From Pedobacter antarcticus (GTDB lineage: Bacteria; Bacteroidota; Bacteroidia; Sphingobacteriales; Sphingobacteriaceae): a stretch of DNA of 64,000 nucleotides. Location of the stretch: NCBI RefSeq assembly GCF_900112985.1, contig NZ_FONS01000007.1, forward strand, positions 106,695 to 170,694. The letters run 5' to 3'. The position numbers and the translations under genes were made by a program. Shown here in pieces: positions 28,482 to 38,551 of this stretch. Positions within the stretch are counted from its first letter, which is position 1. The number at the start of each line of letters is the position of its first letter. Under the pieces are notes generated by a model. That model saw only the letters and a program-made list of their open reading frames with translations, searched no databases and was not told the origin of the DNA.

Positions 28482-28915
28482 ATGACCGGGTCTAAATTTT
28501 TGGTTATCAGTTTGAGCAGATCCCCTCTCGTGGGGAGGATTACAAATTAACGCAAATAAATCTCGAAAATTTCAGCCATTATTAAATACGTTTATCAATG
28601 ATTTTTATACAGCATTAAATTTTAAAGCGGCCAGGATTTGAATTCCACAATGTGACCAATACTTGCAATCGTGTTTTGATATTAATTTAAGTTATTAAAC
28701 TGAAATGGTGTAATTATTTAAATGATTTGATATGTCAATTTGTTTATTTATCGATTGTATTTCAGTCGATTAGGCTATATTTATTTCGAGTGTAATGGAT
28801 TGGTTTTTTCTTTTTTGTATAATAATGATATAACATTTTCATTACAATAGAAATAATGTATTTATTGATGCAACATACCGGGACAAAATGTGTCTGATGA
28901 TAAAGAACCAAATTT
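28482..28915. other. 434-bp A+T-rich divergent spacer
   Basis: This holds the promoters of the divergent PBP1A and TonB-receptor genes. A short inverted repeat (TCGAT near 28750, with its complement near 28768) is the only structure seen. No gene or RNA was recognised. Confidence 0.5.
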
Positions 28916-31345
28916 ATGATGAAAAATCTAACCTGTATGATCATTTTTTCTTGTTTGTTGAGCTATGTTGCTTATGCGCAAGAAAAACAAGGAGTAATAC
29001 GTGGCTTTGTTATGGACTCAGTTACTAAGAAACCTATTGAGTATATGACCATCGCGCTGAAAAAAGAAAATACCGTACTTAAATCAGTAATTGTAGAAGC
29101 AACCGGTGAATTTAATTTCAAAGAAATTTCTTCCGGTAAATATGTCGTCACTGCAATAGCGGTAGGGTATGCCCCGAAAAATTTCCCTGTAGAAATCACT
29201 GCATCTGCTAAGGATATTAATTTAGGCAGAATATTTATTGTTGGTCAATCTAATGACCTTAAAGAGGTTTCAGTAACAGCAGACCGCCCTATAATTAAAC
29301 AAGAATCAGATCGAATTATTTACGATATACAGGCAGATCCGGAGGCGAAGATTATGACAGCATTAGATATGATGCGTAAGGTGCCATTACTTTCTTTAGA
29401 TGCCGAAGATAACATTCAATTAAAAGGTAGTGGCAACTTTAAAATACTCATTAATGGTAAGCCTTCTGGAATGATCGCCAGAAGCCCTAAAGATGTATTA
29501 CGGAGTATGCCCGCCAGTTCGATTCAAAAAATAGAAGTTATCACTACACCACCTGCCAAATATGACAGTGAAGGGTTAGCTGGGATCATTAATATTATTA
29601 CAACTAAAAAGATTGATAATGGATATAATGGAAGTTTAAACCTCAGACATCAAGGACCGGTAGGGGGACCGTCAATCGGGACGTATTTTACCGTCAAACA
29701 AAATAAACTGGGGATTACTGGTTATGGAGGAACCGGGTTTTACAGTTCTCCAAACGTATTTAGTGAAACTAATAGAACAACCACAGGTGAAGATCCGACA
29801 CAACTGAGTAATATTGGCTCCAGAAAGTTTGATAACAATTTTAGATATGGGGGGGCAGAAATTAGTTATGAGATTGACACACTAAATTTAATTACAGCAG
29901 AACTAAATCCTTATAGTGGTTACAACAATTCCTCGAATGACCAACGTATTTCATTAACCGGGAACCAACAGAATAGCTCTTATGATATTATAGGGAAAAA
30001 TAAATACAGATGGTCCGGATTTGATGCTACTGTAAATTATCAACTTGGATTCAAAAGCGATAAGAGCAGGTTACTTACCTTTTCTTATAAATACACGGAT
30101 AATTCAAATCCTCAGGATAATGCATTGACATTTATGAACAGACAGAACTTTTTAGAGCCGGATTACAAACAGCACAACGAAAGTAAGTCTAGAGAGCAGA
30201 CCTTACAGCTTGATTATGTACATCCGGTGAAGAAAGTAAATATCGAGGGCGGTATTAAGGGGATTCTGAGAGATAATAATAGTAATTATGAATACTTGGT
30301 ACAGGATCAGGGTACGGGAGGATTTAATGTTGATCCGGAACGCACCAATAAGTTCGACAATAACCAGGATGTAATAGGCTTTTATAATTCTTACGCCTTA
30401 AATCTCGATAAATGGAGCTTCAAAGCCGGTGTACGTGCAGAGGGAACTTTTGTAAAAGCTAATTTCACAAGCGCAGGTACCAATGTCAATTCCGATTATT
30501 TTAACATTATACCGACCTTATCCATGAGTCACAAATTTAAAGACATGAGTAATATGAATTTTGGATTTACGCAAAGGATTGAGAGACCTGGTATTGAAAA
30601 CCTGAATCCGTTCGTTGACCGTTCCGTACCGAATTTCGAATCTACGGGAAACCCCAACCTGGAAGCGGTGGTCAGCAATAATTTCGAATTGACTTACAGC
30701 AGATTTAAAAAAGGGAATATCAATATTGGTGTGAATTATAATTATGCAAATAATACGATACAATCAATCTCGATTTATAATGAGGCAGATCAGATAACAC
30801 GTTCGACATTTGAAAATATAGGTAAAAATAAAGCGTTGACCAGCAATATTAATATCAATTTCCCGATTACACCGAAATGGAATATAAGTATGAATGGTAA
30901 TTTTGGATACACCTGGTTGGAGGGGACAATTAATGGGAAAATAACCCAAAATGAAGGCGTTACCGGATATGGCTATGTAAATACAGGCTATAAATTTGCG
31001 AACACCTGGAAAGCAAATGCAAGTTTCAGTTACAGTGCGCCATGGGTACAGCTACAGGGTAGCTCAAGTTCCAACTATTATATGTCATTAAGTGGAAGTA
31101 AAGAAATAATTAAAGACAAGCTTACATTATCAGCAGGAATTAATAACCCATTCACTAAATACAGATATTTCACCAGAACTACCGAAGGTGCGAACTTTGT
31201 TCAGACTATGAAGTACCAGAATTATAACCGGAATTTTAATGCCAGTCTGAACTGGAAGTTTGGCAAGCTAAAGGATGCCATTAAAAAGAACCAGCGTAGC
31301 ATTAACAACGATGACGTAAAAAGCTCAAGCAAGTCAGGAACATAG
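28916..31345 (+). CDS. TonB-dependent receptor with carboxypeptidase-like N-domain
   Basis: The 809-residue outer membrane protein has a signal peptide (ending near YVAYAQ), an Ig-like CarboxypepD_reg domain (about 25-110, IRGFVMDSVTKKPIEYMTIA), a plug domain (VTADRPIIKQESDRIIYDIQ, then MPASSIQKIEVITTPPAKYD and GLAGIINIITTKK) and a large barrel. This is the outer-membrane beta-barrel family related to TonB receptors that is abundant in Bacteroidota. Unlike SusC it has no SusD partner, so it is more likely a siderophore, peptide or metal receptor. A second ATG lies one codon downstream. It ends at a strong terminator. Confidence 0.88.
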   Translation: MMKNLTCMIIFSCLLSYVAYAQEKQGVIRGFVMDSVTKKPIEYMTIALKKENTVLKSVIVEATGEFNFKEISSGKYVVTAIAVGYAPKNFPVEITASAKDINLGRIFIVGQSNDLKEVSVTADRPIIKQESDRIIYDIQADPEAKIMTALDMMRKVPLLSLDAEDNIQLKGSGNFKILINGKPSGMIARSPKDVLRSMPASSIQKIEVITTPPAKYDSEGLAGIINIITTKKIDNGYNGSLNLRHQGPVGGPSIGTYFTVKQNKLGITGYGGTGFYSSPNVFSETNRTTTGEDPTQLSNIGSRKFDNNFRYGGAEISYEIDTLNLITAELNPYSGYNNSSNDQRISLTGNQQNSSYDIIGKNKYRWSGFDATVNYQLGFKSDKSRLLTFSYKYTDNSNPQDNALTFMNRQNFLEPDYKQHNESKSREQTLQLDYVHPVKKVNIEGGIKGILRDNNSNYEYLVQDQGTGGFNVDPERTNKFDNNQDVIGFYNSYALNLDKWSFKAGVRAEGTFVKANFTSAGTNVNSDYFNIIPTLSMSHKFKDMSNMNFGFTQRIERPGIENLNPFVDRSVPNFESTGNPNLEAVVSNNFELTYSRFKKGNINIGVNYNYANNTIQSISIYNEADQITRSTFENIGKNKALTSNININFPITPKWNISMNGNFGYTWLEGTINGKITQNEGVTGYGYVNTGYKFANTWKANASFSYSAPWVQLQGSSSSNYYMSLSGSKEIIKDKLTLSAGINNPFTKYRYFTRTTEGANFVQTMKYQNYNRNFNASLNWKFGKLKDAIKKNQRSINNDDVKSSSKSGT

Positions 31346-31390
31346 TCTTATATCTAATAAATTATCTTTTTAGAGCTACACTAAAGAGAA

Positions 31391-31424
31391 AACCCCTGTC
31401 TGATTTAGGCAGGGGTTCTTTTTT
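31391..31424 (+). terminator. Intrinsic terminator
   Basis: AACCCCTGTC and GGCAGGGGTT (one G-T pair) form the stem, followed by a T-run. It ends the TonB-receptor transcript. Confidence 0.9.
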
Positions 31425-31602
31425 GACCTGGTTTATCATACCGTGAGCACATCGTATATTTCTAAAAGAAAAGAGACCTTACACGTCTAATTAAAGAAAG
31501 CACGATGATACTTTCGGAAAGTAACCATCTTAAGCTAATGGAGTTGTAAGTAATAGTATTCATTAAGAATGGTAATTGACAAGAAGAAAACCCCGGTAAA
31601 GC

Positions 31603-31635
31603 AAAAAGGGCCGTTCAATTTGAACGGCCCTTTTT
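31603..31635 (-). terminator. Intrinsic terminator of SusC/SusD operon
   Basis: AAAAAGGGCCGTTCAA and its perfect complement are separated by one base. It is symmetric with A- and T-runs on both sides and lies 18 bp beyond the stop of the leftward SusD gene. Apart from this and the preceding terminator, the 308-bp convergent spacer 31346-31653 shows nothing recognisable. Confidence 0.92.
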
Positions 31636-31653
31636 ATAGAACAAAATCAGGGA

Positions 31654-33189
31654 TTAATATCCAGGATTCTGAGGTCTCAGGTTTGGATTGTTACGATATT
31701 CAGCTGTTGGAAGTGGAAACAATAGATGTTTTTCTCCCAATACAACAGATGCGTTATCAGCAAATTTGTGTCCTACAAAGTTGTCAAAACTATTTGTGGC
31801 TTCATTATATGCTTTTTTCAATCTGATCATGTCAAACCAGGTTACGCCTTCGTAACACAGTTCATGCCAGCGTTCTTTTAAAACAGCATCCTCAAACTGA
31901 GCTTGGTTTAAACCTGCAACAGGGGCTAATTTAGCACGTGTACGTATTGCGTTAACAGCTTCGTATGCTTTAGCATTAGGTGAACCATCCGCACGGTTTT
32001 GTGCTTCAGCATAAACTAACAATACGTCTGCATACCTGATTTGTGGCCAGTTCAAGTCAGATTGTGTTGTACCAGCAACTCCCAAAGTTCCATTAGCTAC
32101 GAGATCGAAATGTTTGAAGATATAAGGCGCATTCAACTGTTTCAATGGTCCATTCCCACCGCTGTAATAAGAAGTGTAGAAGAATCCTTCACGATCTTTT
32201 GCTCTTAAATCTCCGGCTTCATAGGAGTTGTAGAACTGAACTGTTGGAACAGTACTACCGATCTCATCACTGTAAGCCGATACATCTTTAAAGTTAGGTA
32301 ACAATAATTGTTGCATTGGATTTCCTGCAACTGTTGCTAAATACTGAATTTCAAAGATGTGCTCACCCGAATTTTCATCGGCAAGATTATGTAAATCTGC
32401 ATACTTAGGAAACAAATTGATACCAGAATTATTAATTACGTCCAGTGCTTTGTCACTCGATAGCTTATAATATTCCGCACCTTTATTCAGTGGGAAACCT
32501 GCCATAGTCAAATAAACCTTAGATAGTAATGATTTGGCAGCAGCTTTATTTGCACGGCCACTTTTATCAGTCCATGGTAAACCTGCTTCTTCAGCATCTT
32601 TCAAATCTTTTATAATCTGATTGTACACTTCTTCTGACGATGTTCTGGTAGGATAAAAGTTTTCAGAAGCGGCAGTTTGCGGAGTAAGAATTAATGGAAC
32701 GTCTCCGTATAATCTAACCAAATAGAAATATGACCAGGCACGAAGAAATTTGGCTTCACCAAGGATCTGATTCTTACGTGTCGCATCCATTGGGTTAATG
32801 CCAGGAACTCGTTCTAATACCAGGTTTGTTTGCGCAATAACACTATATAAACCCTGCCACCAGTTTCTAACTAATAGGTTATCTCCTGTATAAGATAAAC
32901 CCACAAGGTTGTTTAAATCGGAGTTCTGACCAGTTTCTGTTTTTGCTGTTCCTGTGACCAATTCGAGCATAGAGAAGTTCGCAGCAAAAATACCTGCCCC
33001 ATTACCAATAAAACGAGTTTGCGCATATGCAGCAGCAACAGCAGCCTCAGCGTGTTCAGGAATAGTGTAATAGGTGTCAGGTGTTAAATTTGACGGGTCC
33101 TGCTCGTCAAGGAATTTTTTACAGCTCCCGCCCAGTACAATCACAGCAAGTAATATGAGTGTACGTGTGTATTTTATATTTAATCTCAT
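31654..33189 (-). CDS. SusD/RagB-family nutrient-binding outer membrane lipoprotein
   Basis: The 511-residue lipoprotein has its acylated cysteine in VLGGSCKKFLDEQDP. SusD hallmarks are FLDEQDPSNLTPDTYY, the FLRAWSYFYLVRLYGDVPLI helix pair, QIRYADVLLVYAEAQNRADG and the C-terminal ERWHELCYEGVTWFDMIRLK segment. It acts as the glycan-binding lid of the SusC barrel encoded 29 bp upstream. The mannosidase genes that diverge from the same spacer suggest that the ligand is an alpha-mannose-containing glycan. Confidence 0.95.
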   Translation of the reverse strand: MRLNIKYTRTLILLAVIVLGGSCKKFLDEQDPSNLTPDTYYTIPEHAEAAVAAAYAQTRFIGNGAGIFAANFSMLELVTGTAKTETGQNSDLNNLVGLSYTGDNLLVRNWWQGLYSVIAQTNLVLERVPGINPMDATRKNQILGEAKFLRAWSYFYLVRLYGDVPLILTPQTAASENFYPTRTSSEEVYNQIIKDLKDAEEAGLPWTDKSGRANKAAAKSLLSKVYLTMAGFPLNKGAEYYKLSSDKALDVINNSGINLFPKYADLHNLADENSGEHIFEIQYLATVAGNPMQQLLLPNFKDVSAYSDEIGSTVPTVQFYNSYEAGDLRAKDREGFFYTSYYSGGNGPLKQLNAPYIFKHFDLVANGTLGVAGTTQSDLNWPQIRYADVLLVYAEAQNRADGSPNAKAYEAVNAIRTRAKLAPVAGLNQAQFEDAVLKERWHELCYEGVTWFDMIRLKKAYNEATNSFDNFVGHKFADNASVVLGEKHLLFPLPTAEYRNNPNLRPQNPGY

Positions 33190-33218
33190 GATAATAAATT
33201 TAATAATCCGCTATGTAA

Positions 33219-36200
33219 TTATAAACCAATATTTAAGCCCAGTAAGAAAGTAGTAGGCTTAGGATAATCGTAGAAGGTCTGACCTTGCGCAAAAGCATTA
33301 TTATAGGTAGTAACCTCCGGATCATTTCCTCTGTATTTAGTAGCCAGGAAGAAATTCTGAACGCTGGTGTAGACTCTCAGTCGGCTTAATTTCATTCTTT
33401 TAACTACTTCGGCTGGGAAACTATATCCTAACACTGCATTTCTGCCACGGATAAATGAACCATCTTGTACCCAGCGGCTATCAACGTTTGTTACATAACC
33501 AGCTCTTGTATCGCGAATAGCAGCAATTGGTGTATTTTGATTAGTTGGAGTCCAGGCACCTAGTACAGTTTTGTAACTGTTCGCAATACCAACGCGATCT
33601 TCCGCAGCGTGCGTACTCATATCTAATACATCATTACCGTAAGAATATTGAATATCAATAACTAAATCTAAGTTTTTATACTTAAATGAATTGGAGAATG
33701 AACCCCATCCTTTTGGATTACCATTACCGATAATCATACGATCATCATCGTTAATTTGGTAATCGCCATTTACATCAAGATATTTCACATCACCAGGCAG
33801 TACTGTTTTACCACCACGATAGTTATACTTGGCAGCTTCAGCTCTTTCGCTTTCACTCCATGTACCTAAACGTTTTAGTCCCCAGAATGAACCTACAGCT
33901 TCGCCGACACGGATAATACCTGTTTCGTTAGTGAAACCAGGGTTACCAACGCCGAAAATATCAGCAGGAGTAGCCAGAGATAATACTTTGTTTTTGTTCA
34001 ACGATATATTAAACGATGTATTCCATGTGAAATCCTCAGTAGAAATATTAACTGTATTAATAGCGAATTCAAAACCTTTATTTTCCAGACTACCTACGTT
34101 TTTGGTAATAACGCTGTAACCACTTGAGAAAGGAACCGGCGCGTCTAATAACATATCGGTAGTTTTTCTGTAGTATACGTCAGCCTCAATATTAATGCGG
34201 TTCTGCAATAAACCTAACTCGATACCAATATCAGACTGTGCTGTTTTTTCCCATTTCAAATCAGGATTAGCCAAACGGTTTGTTCCAACACCGATAACTC
34301 TGGTGTTTCCAATAATTGCATTATATCCGGCACCTAAAAGACCTAAAGATTTGTAAGGATCGATCTCGGAGTTACCAGTTACACCATAACTAGCTCTTAA
34401 TTTTAAGTTCGATACAGTACTGTTACCTTTCAGGAAGTCTTCCTCAGAAGCTTTCCAGGCGAATGCAGCTGATGGGAAGAATGAAAATTTGTTATTTTCT
34501 CCAAATTTAGACGATCCGTCCGCACGACCTGTTACAGTTAATAAATATCTGTTTTTGTAAGCATAGTTGATCCTTCCGAAATAGGAGTTCATTGTATAAC
34601 CTGGGAATCTGGAGTTTCCAGGATTAACTTTACTTGCAGCGCCGAGATTGTTATACTCGAAATAATCTGTTGAGAAATTCTCCCCGCTTGCACCAAAACC
34701 GAATGTTCTTGTACCTTGCCATGAAGTACCTAATAAAGCGGTAAGATCGTGATCAGTACCTATTTTTTTGTTATAAGTCAGGTAGTTTTCAAATGACCAG
34801 TAATTATCTCTGTTCACGTCAAGATATGCAGTTCCTTTTTGGTCATAAGAAATTCCATATAGGCTACGGCCATTGTATTCATTTCGGTTGCGCGTAACGA
34901 TATTTGCGCCTAATACACTTCTGAATTCCAGACCTTCGGCCAGATTAATATTTGCATATGCATTTCCTAATACATTCTGAGTTTGAAGAATATACTTTCT
35001 ATCTGTTAAGATATGCACCGGATTTGATCCGCCTTCAGCACCAGGATAATTTTGATTATCTGCCCAGGTACCGTCAGCATATTTTACAGGAAGGAAAGGG
35101 AAACTTTCAGTAATCATCCTTACTGCATTTAATCCGCCCGTACCTATATCCACCAAATTCTCTTCCTGGTAAGTGTAAGTTAAGCTTCCGCCAACTTTCA
35201 TCCATTTTTTAATTTGGCTGTCCACATTAAAACGACCTGAATATCGTTTTAGGTATGAGTTTTTAAGTAGACCATTGTCTTCACGATAGTTTAGTGAAAT
35301 ACCATAAGTAGTTTCTGCATTTCCACCTGAAAAACCTAATTGGTGATTTTGAGAGAGCTTATTTTGAGTAGCTTCTTTTAACCAATCAGTGTCGTAAAGT
35401 GGATTTCCACTTGCATCAAAAAGTAATGGCAATGATTTTCTTTTGATTCTTGGGTCCACGTAGTTACCTGCAGCCCATCCGGTTGGATCATAGATTTTGG
35501 CATTCTCGTAAGCCAGATTTTCAGTATCAATATATTCCTGAGCATTTAACATTTCAACCCTTTTCGGACCAATTGTTGGCACACTGAAATCTACATCATA
35601 AGTAATTCTGTTTTGGCCTGAAACTCCTTTCTTGGTTGTAATCATGATTACACCATTTGCACCTCTGGCACCATAAATTGCAATAGAAGATGCGTCTTTA
35701 AGTACCTCTACCGATGCAATATCACCAGGGTTTAAGAAGTCAATTGCGTTACTTCTTTGTGTTTGCGTACCAACAGGTAAAATAACACCATCAATTACGT
35801 ATAATGGGTTATTCGATGAATTAATCGAACTGAAACCACGTACACGGATACTAGTTTGTCCACCTGGACGGCCTGAGTTGGTATTCACTTGAACACCTGA
35901 GATCCGACCAGCTAATGCCTGGTTTAAGGAAGCAGCAGGACGTTCCTGAAGTTGTTCCAGTTTTACGGAACCTACAGCACCGGTAACGTCAGATTTTCTT
36001 CTTGTACCATAACCAACTACGACAACATCGTCAAGATTTACACCCTCAGCAGGAACGAGTTTAACACTCAGTGGTGAACTTCCGGAACCGGCTGCTCTTG
36101 TCTGAGGCGTATAACCCATAAATGTAAAGGTTAATTGTTCTGTAGCAGAAGTTACGTCGATCGTAAATTTACCATTACCGTCGGTAACAGTTGTTTTGCC

Positions 36201-36413
36201 AGATTTAGATTTGATCCCGACACCAGGAATTGGTTGGGAGTTTTCATCGAGTACAGTACCCGAGATGCGGATTTGCTGTTGCGATCCCTGGAAATAAGCG
36301 GAACTTATCGCCGAGAAGCTAAGCTCAGATTTTACTGCAGACGATGCAAAAACCTGATTGTTCATCAATAGGAGAACAGGAATCCCTGTACAGAGTAAAC
36401 GTTTAATATTCAT
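33219..36413 (-). CDS. SusC/RagA-family TonB-linked outer membrane receptor
   Basis: This is a full-length SusC of 1064 residues: signal peptide (about 1-25), CarboxypepD_reg Ig domain (about 45-125; ISGTVLDENSQPIPGVGIK), plug starting at DDVVVVGYGTRRKSDVTGAV and containing GVQVNTNSGRPGGQTSIRVR and ASSIAIYGARGANGVIMIT, and a barrel with DVNGDYQINDDDR and an aromatic-rich end. It imports oligosaccharides using TonB energy. Upstream at 36560-36567 the minus strand reads TAAATTTG, an exact -7 element, and a LacI-type operator lies just downstream of it, so repression by a sugar-responsive regulator is likely. Confidence 0.96.
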   Translation of the reverse strand: MNIKRLLCTGIPVLLLMNNQVFASSAVKSELSFSAISSAYFQGSQQQIRISGTVLDENSQPIPGVGIKSKSGKTTVTDGNGKFTIDVTSATEQLTFTFMGYTPQTRAAGSGSSPLSVKLVPAEGVNLDDVVVVGYGTRRKSDVTGAVGSVKLEQLQERPAASLNQALAGRISGVQVNTNSGRPGGQTSIRVRGFSSINSSNNPLYVIDGVILPVGTQTQRSNAIDFLNPGDIASVEVLKDASSIAIYGARGANGVIMITTKKGVSGQNRITYDVDFSVPTIGPKRVEMLNAQEYIDTENLAYENAKIYDPTGWAAGNYVDPRIKRKSLPLLFDASGNPLYDTDWLKEATQNKLSQNHQLGFSGGNAETTYGISLNYREDNGLLKNSYLKRYSGRFNVDSQIKKWMKVGGSLTYTYQEENLVDIGTGGLNAVRMITESFPFLPVKYADGTWADNQNYPGAEGGSNPVHILTDRKYILQTQNVLGNAYANINLAEGLEFRSVLGANIVTRNRNEYNGRSLYGISYDQKGTAYLDVNRDNYWSFENYLTYNKKIGTDHDLTALLGTSWQGTRTFGFGASGENFSTDYFEYNNLGAASKVNPGNSRFPGYTMNSYFGRINYAYKNRYLLTVTGRADGSSKFGENNKFSFFPSAAFAWKASEEDFLKGNSTVSNLKLRASYGVTGNSEIDPYKSLGLLGAGYNAIIGNTRVIGVGTNRLANPDLKWEKTAQSDIGIELGLLQNRINIEADVYYRKTTDMLLDAPVPFSSGYSVITKNVGSLENKGFEFAINTVNISTEDFTWNTSFNISLNKNKVLSLATPADIFGVGNPGFTNETGIIRVGEAVGSFWGLKRLGTWSESERAEAAKYNYRGGKTVLPGDVKYLDVNGDYQINDDDRMIIGNGNPKGWGSFSNSFKYKNLDLVIDIQYSYGNDVLDMSTHAAEDRVGIANSYKTVLGAWTPTNQNTPIAAIRDTRAGYVTNVDSRWVQDGSFIRGRNAVLGYSFPAEVVKRMKLSRLRVYTSVQNFFLATKYRGNDPEVTTYNNAFAQGQTFYDYPKPTTFLLGLNIGL

Positions 36414-36534
36414 AAAGATTTATTTTGGTTAGTGGATATGATTTGTGCAGATCAGTGCACATTATTCGGCTGACAAAAAGGGGCTTTTGTTTACTTGCTG
36501 TCAGTAATGAAATTGTTGATTTTGAGGGGTTAAC

Positions 36535-36550
36535 ACTAAACCGTTTTAGC
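36535..36550. promoter_or_regulatory. LacI-type operator, SusC side
   Basis: ACTAAACCGTTTTAGC contains the palindrome CTAAA-N-CG-N-TTTAG with the central CG typical of LacI-family sites. It lies 10 bp downstream of the putative -7 element for SusC. The same motif recurs at 36926. Confidence 0.6.
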
Positions 36551-36925
36551 TTTTGTTCACAAATTTAACTGCTTGCTAAGTACATTTAAAATAAATAAAT
36601 TAGAATCTATAATTGAAAAATTAAAAAGCCGGATGTGTTTTTGCCGCTTGAAAGGGGCTGTAGAGTAACTGAATGAGGCATAATCAGATATATTTGGTTT
36701 GAAATTGAATTAACAATTATTTATGCAAGCTTAATTTCGTTATTCAATTATAGCAAACACAATATGAATATCAAAATTATTTTTTTAACATCTGGATTTT
36801 ATGCGCAACTTTTTTGTGTCAATTGCTTTCAGTCAGAATAGCCATTTAAAACCTTTTAGCTAGATTTGTTACAAACTTTATAATATGATTATTCAGTTTT
36901 GATAAATAATTTTCTACTTTAGGCA

Positions 36926-36941
36926 ACTAAATCGTTTTAAC
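36926..36941. promoter_or_regulatory. LacI-type operator, GH125 side
   Basis: ACTAAATCGTTTTAAC matches the SusC-side site at 14 of 16 positions, including TAAA-N-CG-N-TTTA. It lies four or five bases downstream of the putative -7 element for GH125, so a bound repressor would block transcription. Confidence 0.6.
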
Positions 36942-37056
36942 AATAGATGTTGTCAGCGATAACAGATGAGTTAAAATACCGGTTTTATTCAAAAAAATAT
37001 TTAACGGGTATTATTGAATAATTCCTTGAATTTGAAAATTACAACCAAATAAACCA

Positions 37057-38475
37057 ATGAAAAGAAGAGTGTTTCTTAGAAATAGCGGGATTCTCGGTGC
37101 CGGAATTCTTGCTTCAAAAGTGTCATTTGCTGCCGCACCAGCATTTCCTATAGTACGTACGGCACCTGCAAAGCGTAATTTCCAGAGTAAATCTGTCGAA
37201 GCGGCCATACGCACATTTCAGTCTAAAGTTAAAAATCCTGAGTTAAGCTGGTTATTTGAAAATTGTTTTCCAAACACTTTGGATACGACAGTTTTTTATA
37301 AAGAAATTAACGGTAAACCCGATACGTACGTAATTACCGGCGACATTGATGCGATGTGGTTGAGAGATAGCTCTGCCCAGGTATGGCCGTATCTTCAATT
37401 TGCAGGAGAAGATAAAGCCTTAAAAAATCTGATTGCCGGCGTCATCAATCATCAGACTAAGTGTATTCTTAAAGACCCATATGCAAATGCATTTTATGGT
37501 GATCCGCAGAAAGTTGGAGAATGGAGTACCGATAAAACTGATATGAAACCAGGCATTCATGAAAGAAAGTGGGAAATAGATTCTTTATGTTATCCTATTC
37601 GTTTAGCTTTTCACTATTGGAAAAAGACGGGTGATACAGCCCCTTTTAACGCTGATTGGAAAAACTCAATAAAGAGTATACTTCAGGTTTTTAAAGAACA
37701 GCAACGTAAAGAAGATAAAGGGCCTTACCATTTCCAGCGCGTTACGCAACACCCGACAGATAGTTTACCAATGGCCGGTTACGGTTTCCCAGTGAATCCT
37801 GTAGGCCTAATTGTTTCGGCATTCCGCCCAAGTGATGATGCTACAATTTTCCCTTTCCTGATTCCATCAAATTTCTTTGCTGTTATTTCGCTTAAACAAG
37901 CTGCAGAAATGATCAGTGTTTTACAACCTGACCAGCAGCTCCAGTCAGATCTGCTGGCTTTAGCTGCCGAAGTTCAGGCTGCGATACAGAAACATGCAGT
38001 AGTAGAGCATCCGGAATTTGGTAAAATTTATGCCTTTGAGGTTGACGGTTTCGGTGGGTCATACATTATGGACGACTCCAATGTTCCAAGCCTGCTTTCA
38101 CTACCTTATCTTGGTGCGGTGGAAGATGGAGATGTTGTTTATCAGAATACCAGAAAATTTGTTCTTTCTAAAGCTAACCCATATTTCTTTAAAGGTACTG
38201 CAGCAGAAGGTATTGGTGGACCACATGCAGGGCAGGACATGATCTGGCCAATGAGTATTACGATACGTGCTTTAACCTCAAAAGACAAAACAGAAATAAA
38301 ACACTGTATTGAAATGTTGCAAAAAACTCATGGCGGGAAAGGCTTTATGCATGAATCATTTCATAAAGATGATCCAGCGAACTTTACAAGGTCCTGGTTT
38401 GCCTGGTCAAACACCCTGTTTGGCGAATTATTGTGGAAGACTTTCCACGAAATGCCTGAGCTTTTAAAGGCTTAA
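37057..38475 (+). CDS. GH125 exo-alpha-1,6-mannosidase
   Basis: The 472-residue enzyme matches GH125, a metal-independent exo-alpha-1,6-mannosidase family with an (alpha/alpha)6 barrel. Typical segments are TGDIDAMWLRDSSAQVWPYL, WEIDSLCYPIRLAFHYWK, DDSNVPSLLSLPYLG, GGPHAGQDMIWPMSI and HESFHKDDPANFTRSWFAWS. The N-terminus (MKRRVFLRNSG then a hydrophobic Ala-rich stretch) looks like a Tat-type export signal. It would trim alpha-1,6-linked mannose in the periplasm, complementing the GH92 enzyme two genes downstream. It heads the rightward mannoside operon. Confidence 0.94.
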   Translation: MKRRVFLRNSGILGAGILASKVSFAAAPAFPIVRTAPAKRNFQSKSVEAAIRTFQSKVKNPELSWLFENCFPNTLDTTVFYKEINGKPDTYVITGDIDAMWLRDSSAQVWPYLQFAGEDKALKNLIAGVINHQTKCILKDPYANAFYGDPQKVGEWSTDKTDMKPGIHERKWEIDSLCYPIRLAFHYWKKTGDTAPFNADWKNSIKSILQVFKEQQRKEDKGPYHFQRVTQHPTDSLPMAGYGFPVNPVGLIVSAFRPSDDATIFPFLIPSNFFAVISLKQAAEMISVLQPDQQLQSDLLALAAEVQAAIQKHAVVEHPEFGKIYAFEVDGFGGSYIMDDSNVPSLLSLPYLGAVEDGDVVYQNTRKFVLSKANPYFFKGTAAEGIGGPHAGQDMIWPMSITIRALTSKDKTEIKHCIEMLQKTHGGKGFMHESFHKDDPANFTRSWFAWSNTLFGELLWKTFHEMPELLKA

Positions 38476-38490
38476 AAAGAAACACAAGTT

Positions 38491-38520
38491 CCTGATGAAG
38501 CCTGAAACGGCTTTATCAGG
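38491..38520. promoter_or_regulatory. 12-bp hairpin between GH125 and ROK genes
   Basis: CCTGATGAAGCC and GGCTTTATCAGG (one G-T pair) enclose TGAAAC. No T-run follows, and the next gene continues in the same direction, so this is more likely an mRNA stability or processing element than a terminator. Confidence 0.55.
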
Positions 38521-38551
38521 AACCATATATAACTTTATACATTAAAAATTA

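Larger units (their letters stand above)
36414..37056. other. 643-bp divergent control region of the mannoside locus
   Basis: This spacer separates leftward SusC/SusD from rightward GH125-ROK-GH92. It contains one operator-like motif near each end, a -7 element for each direction (minus-strand TAAATTTG at 36560-36567; plus-strand TACTTTAG at 36915-36922, one mismatch) and long A+T-rich sequence. No coding sequence was recognised in it. Confidence 0.6.

Noticed and set aside
28745..28773. Inverted repeat TCGAT...ATCGA in the PBP1A/TonB-receptor spacer
   Set aside because: Five-bp arms in A+T-rich DNA are expected by chance, and no second copy was seen.
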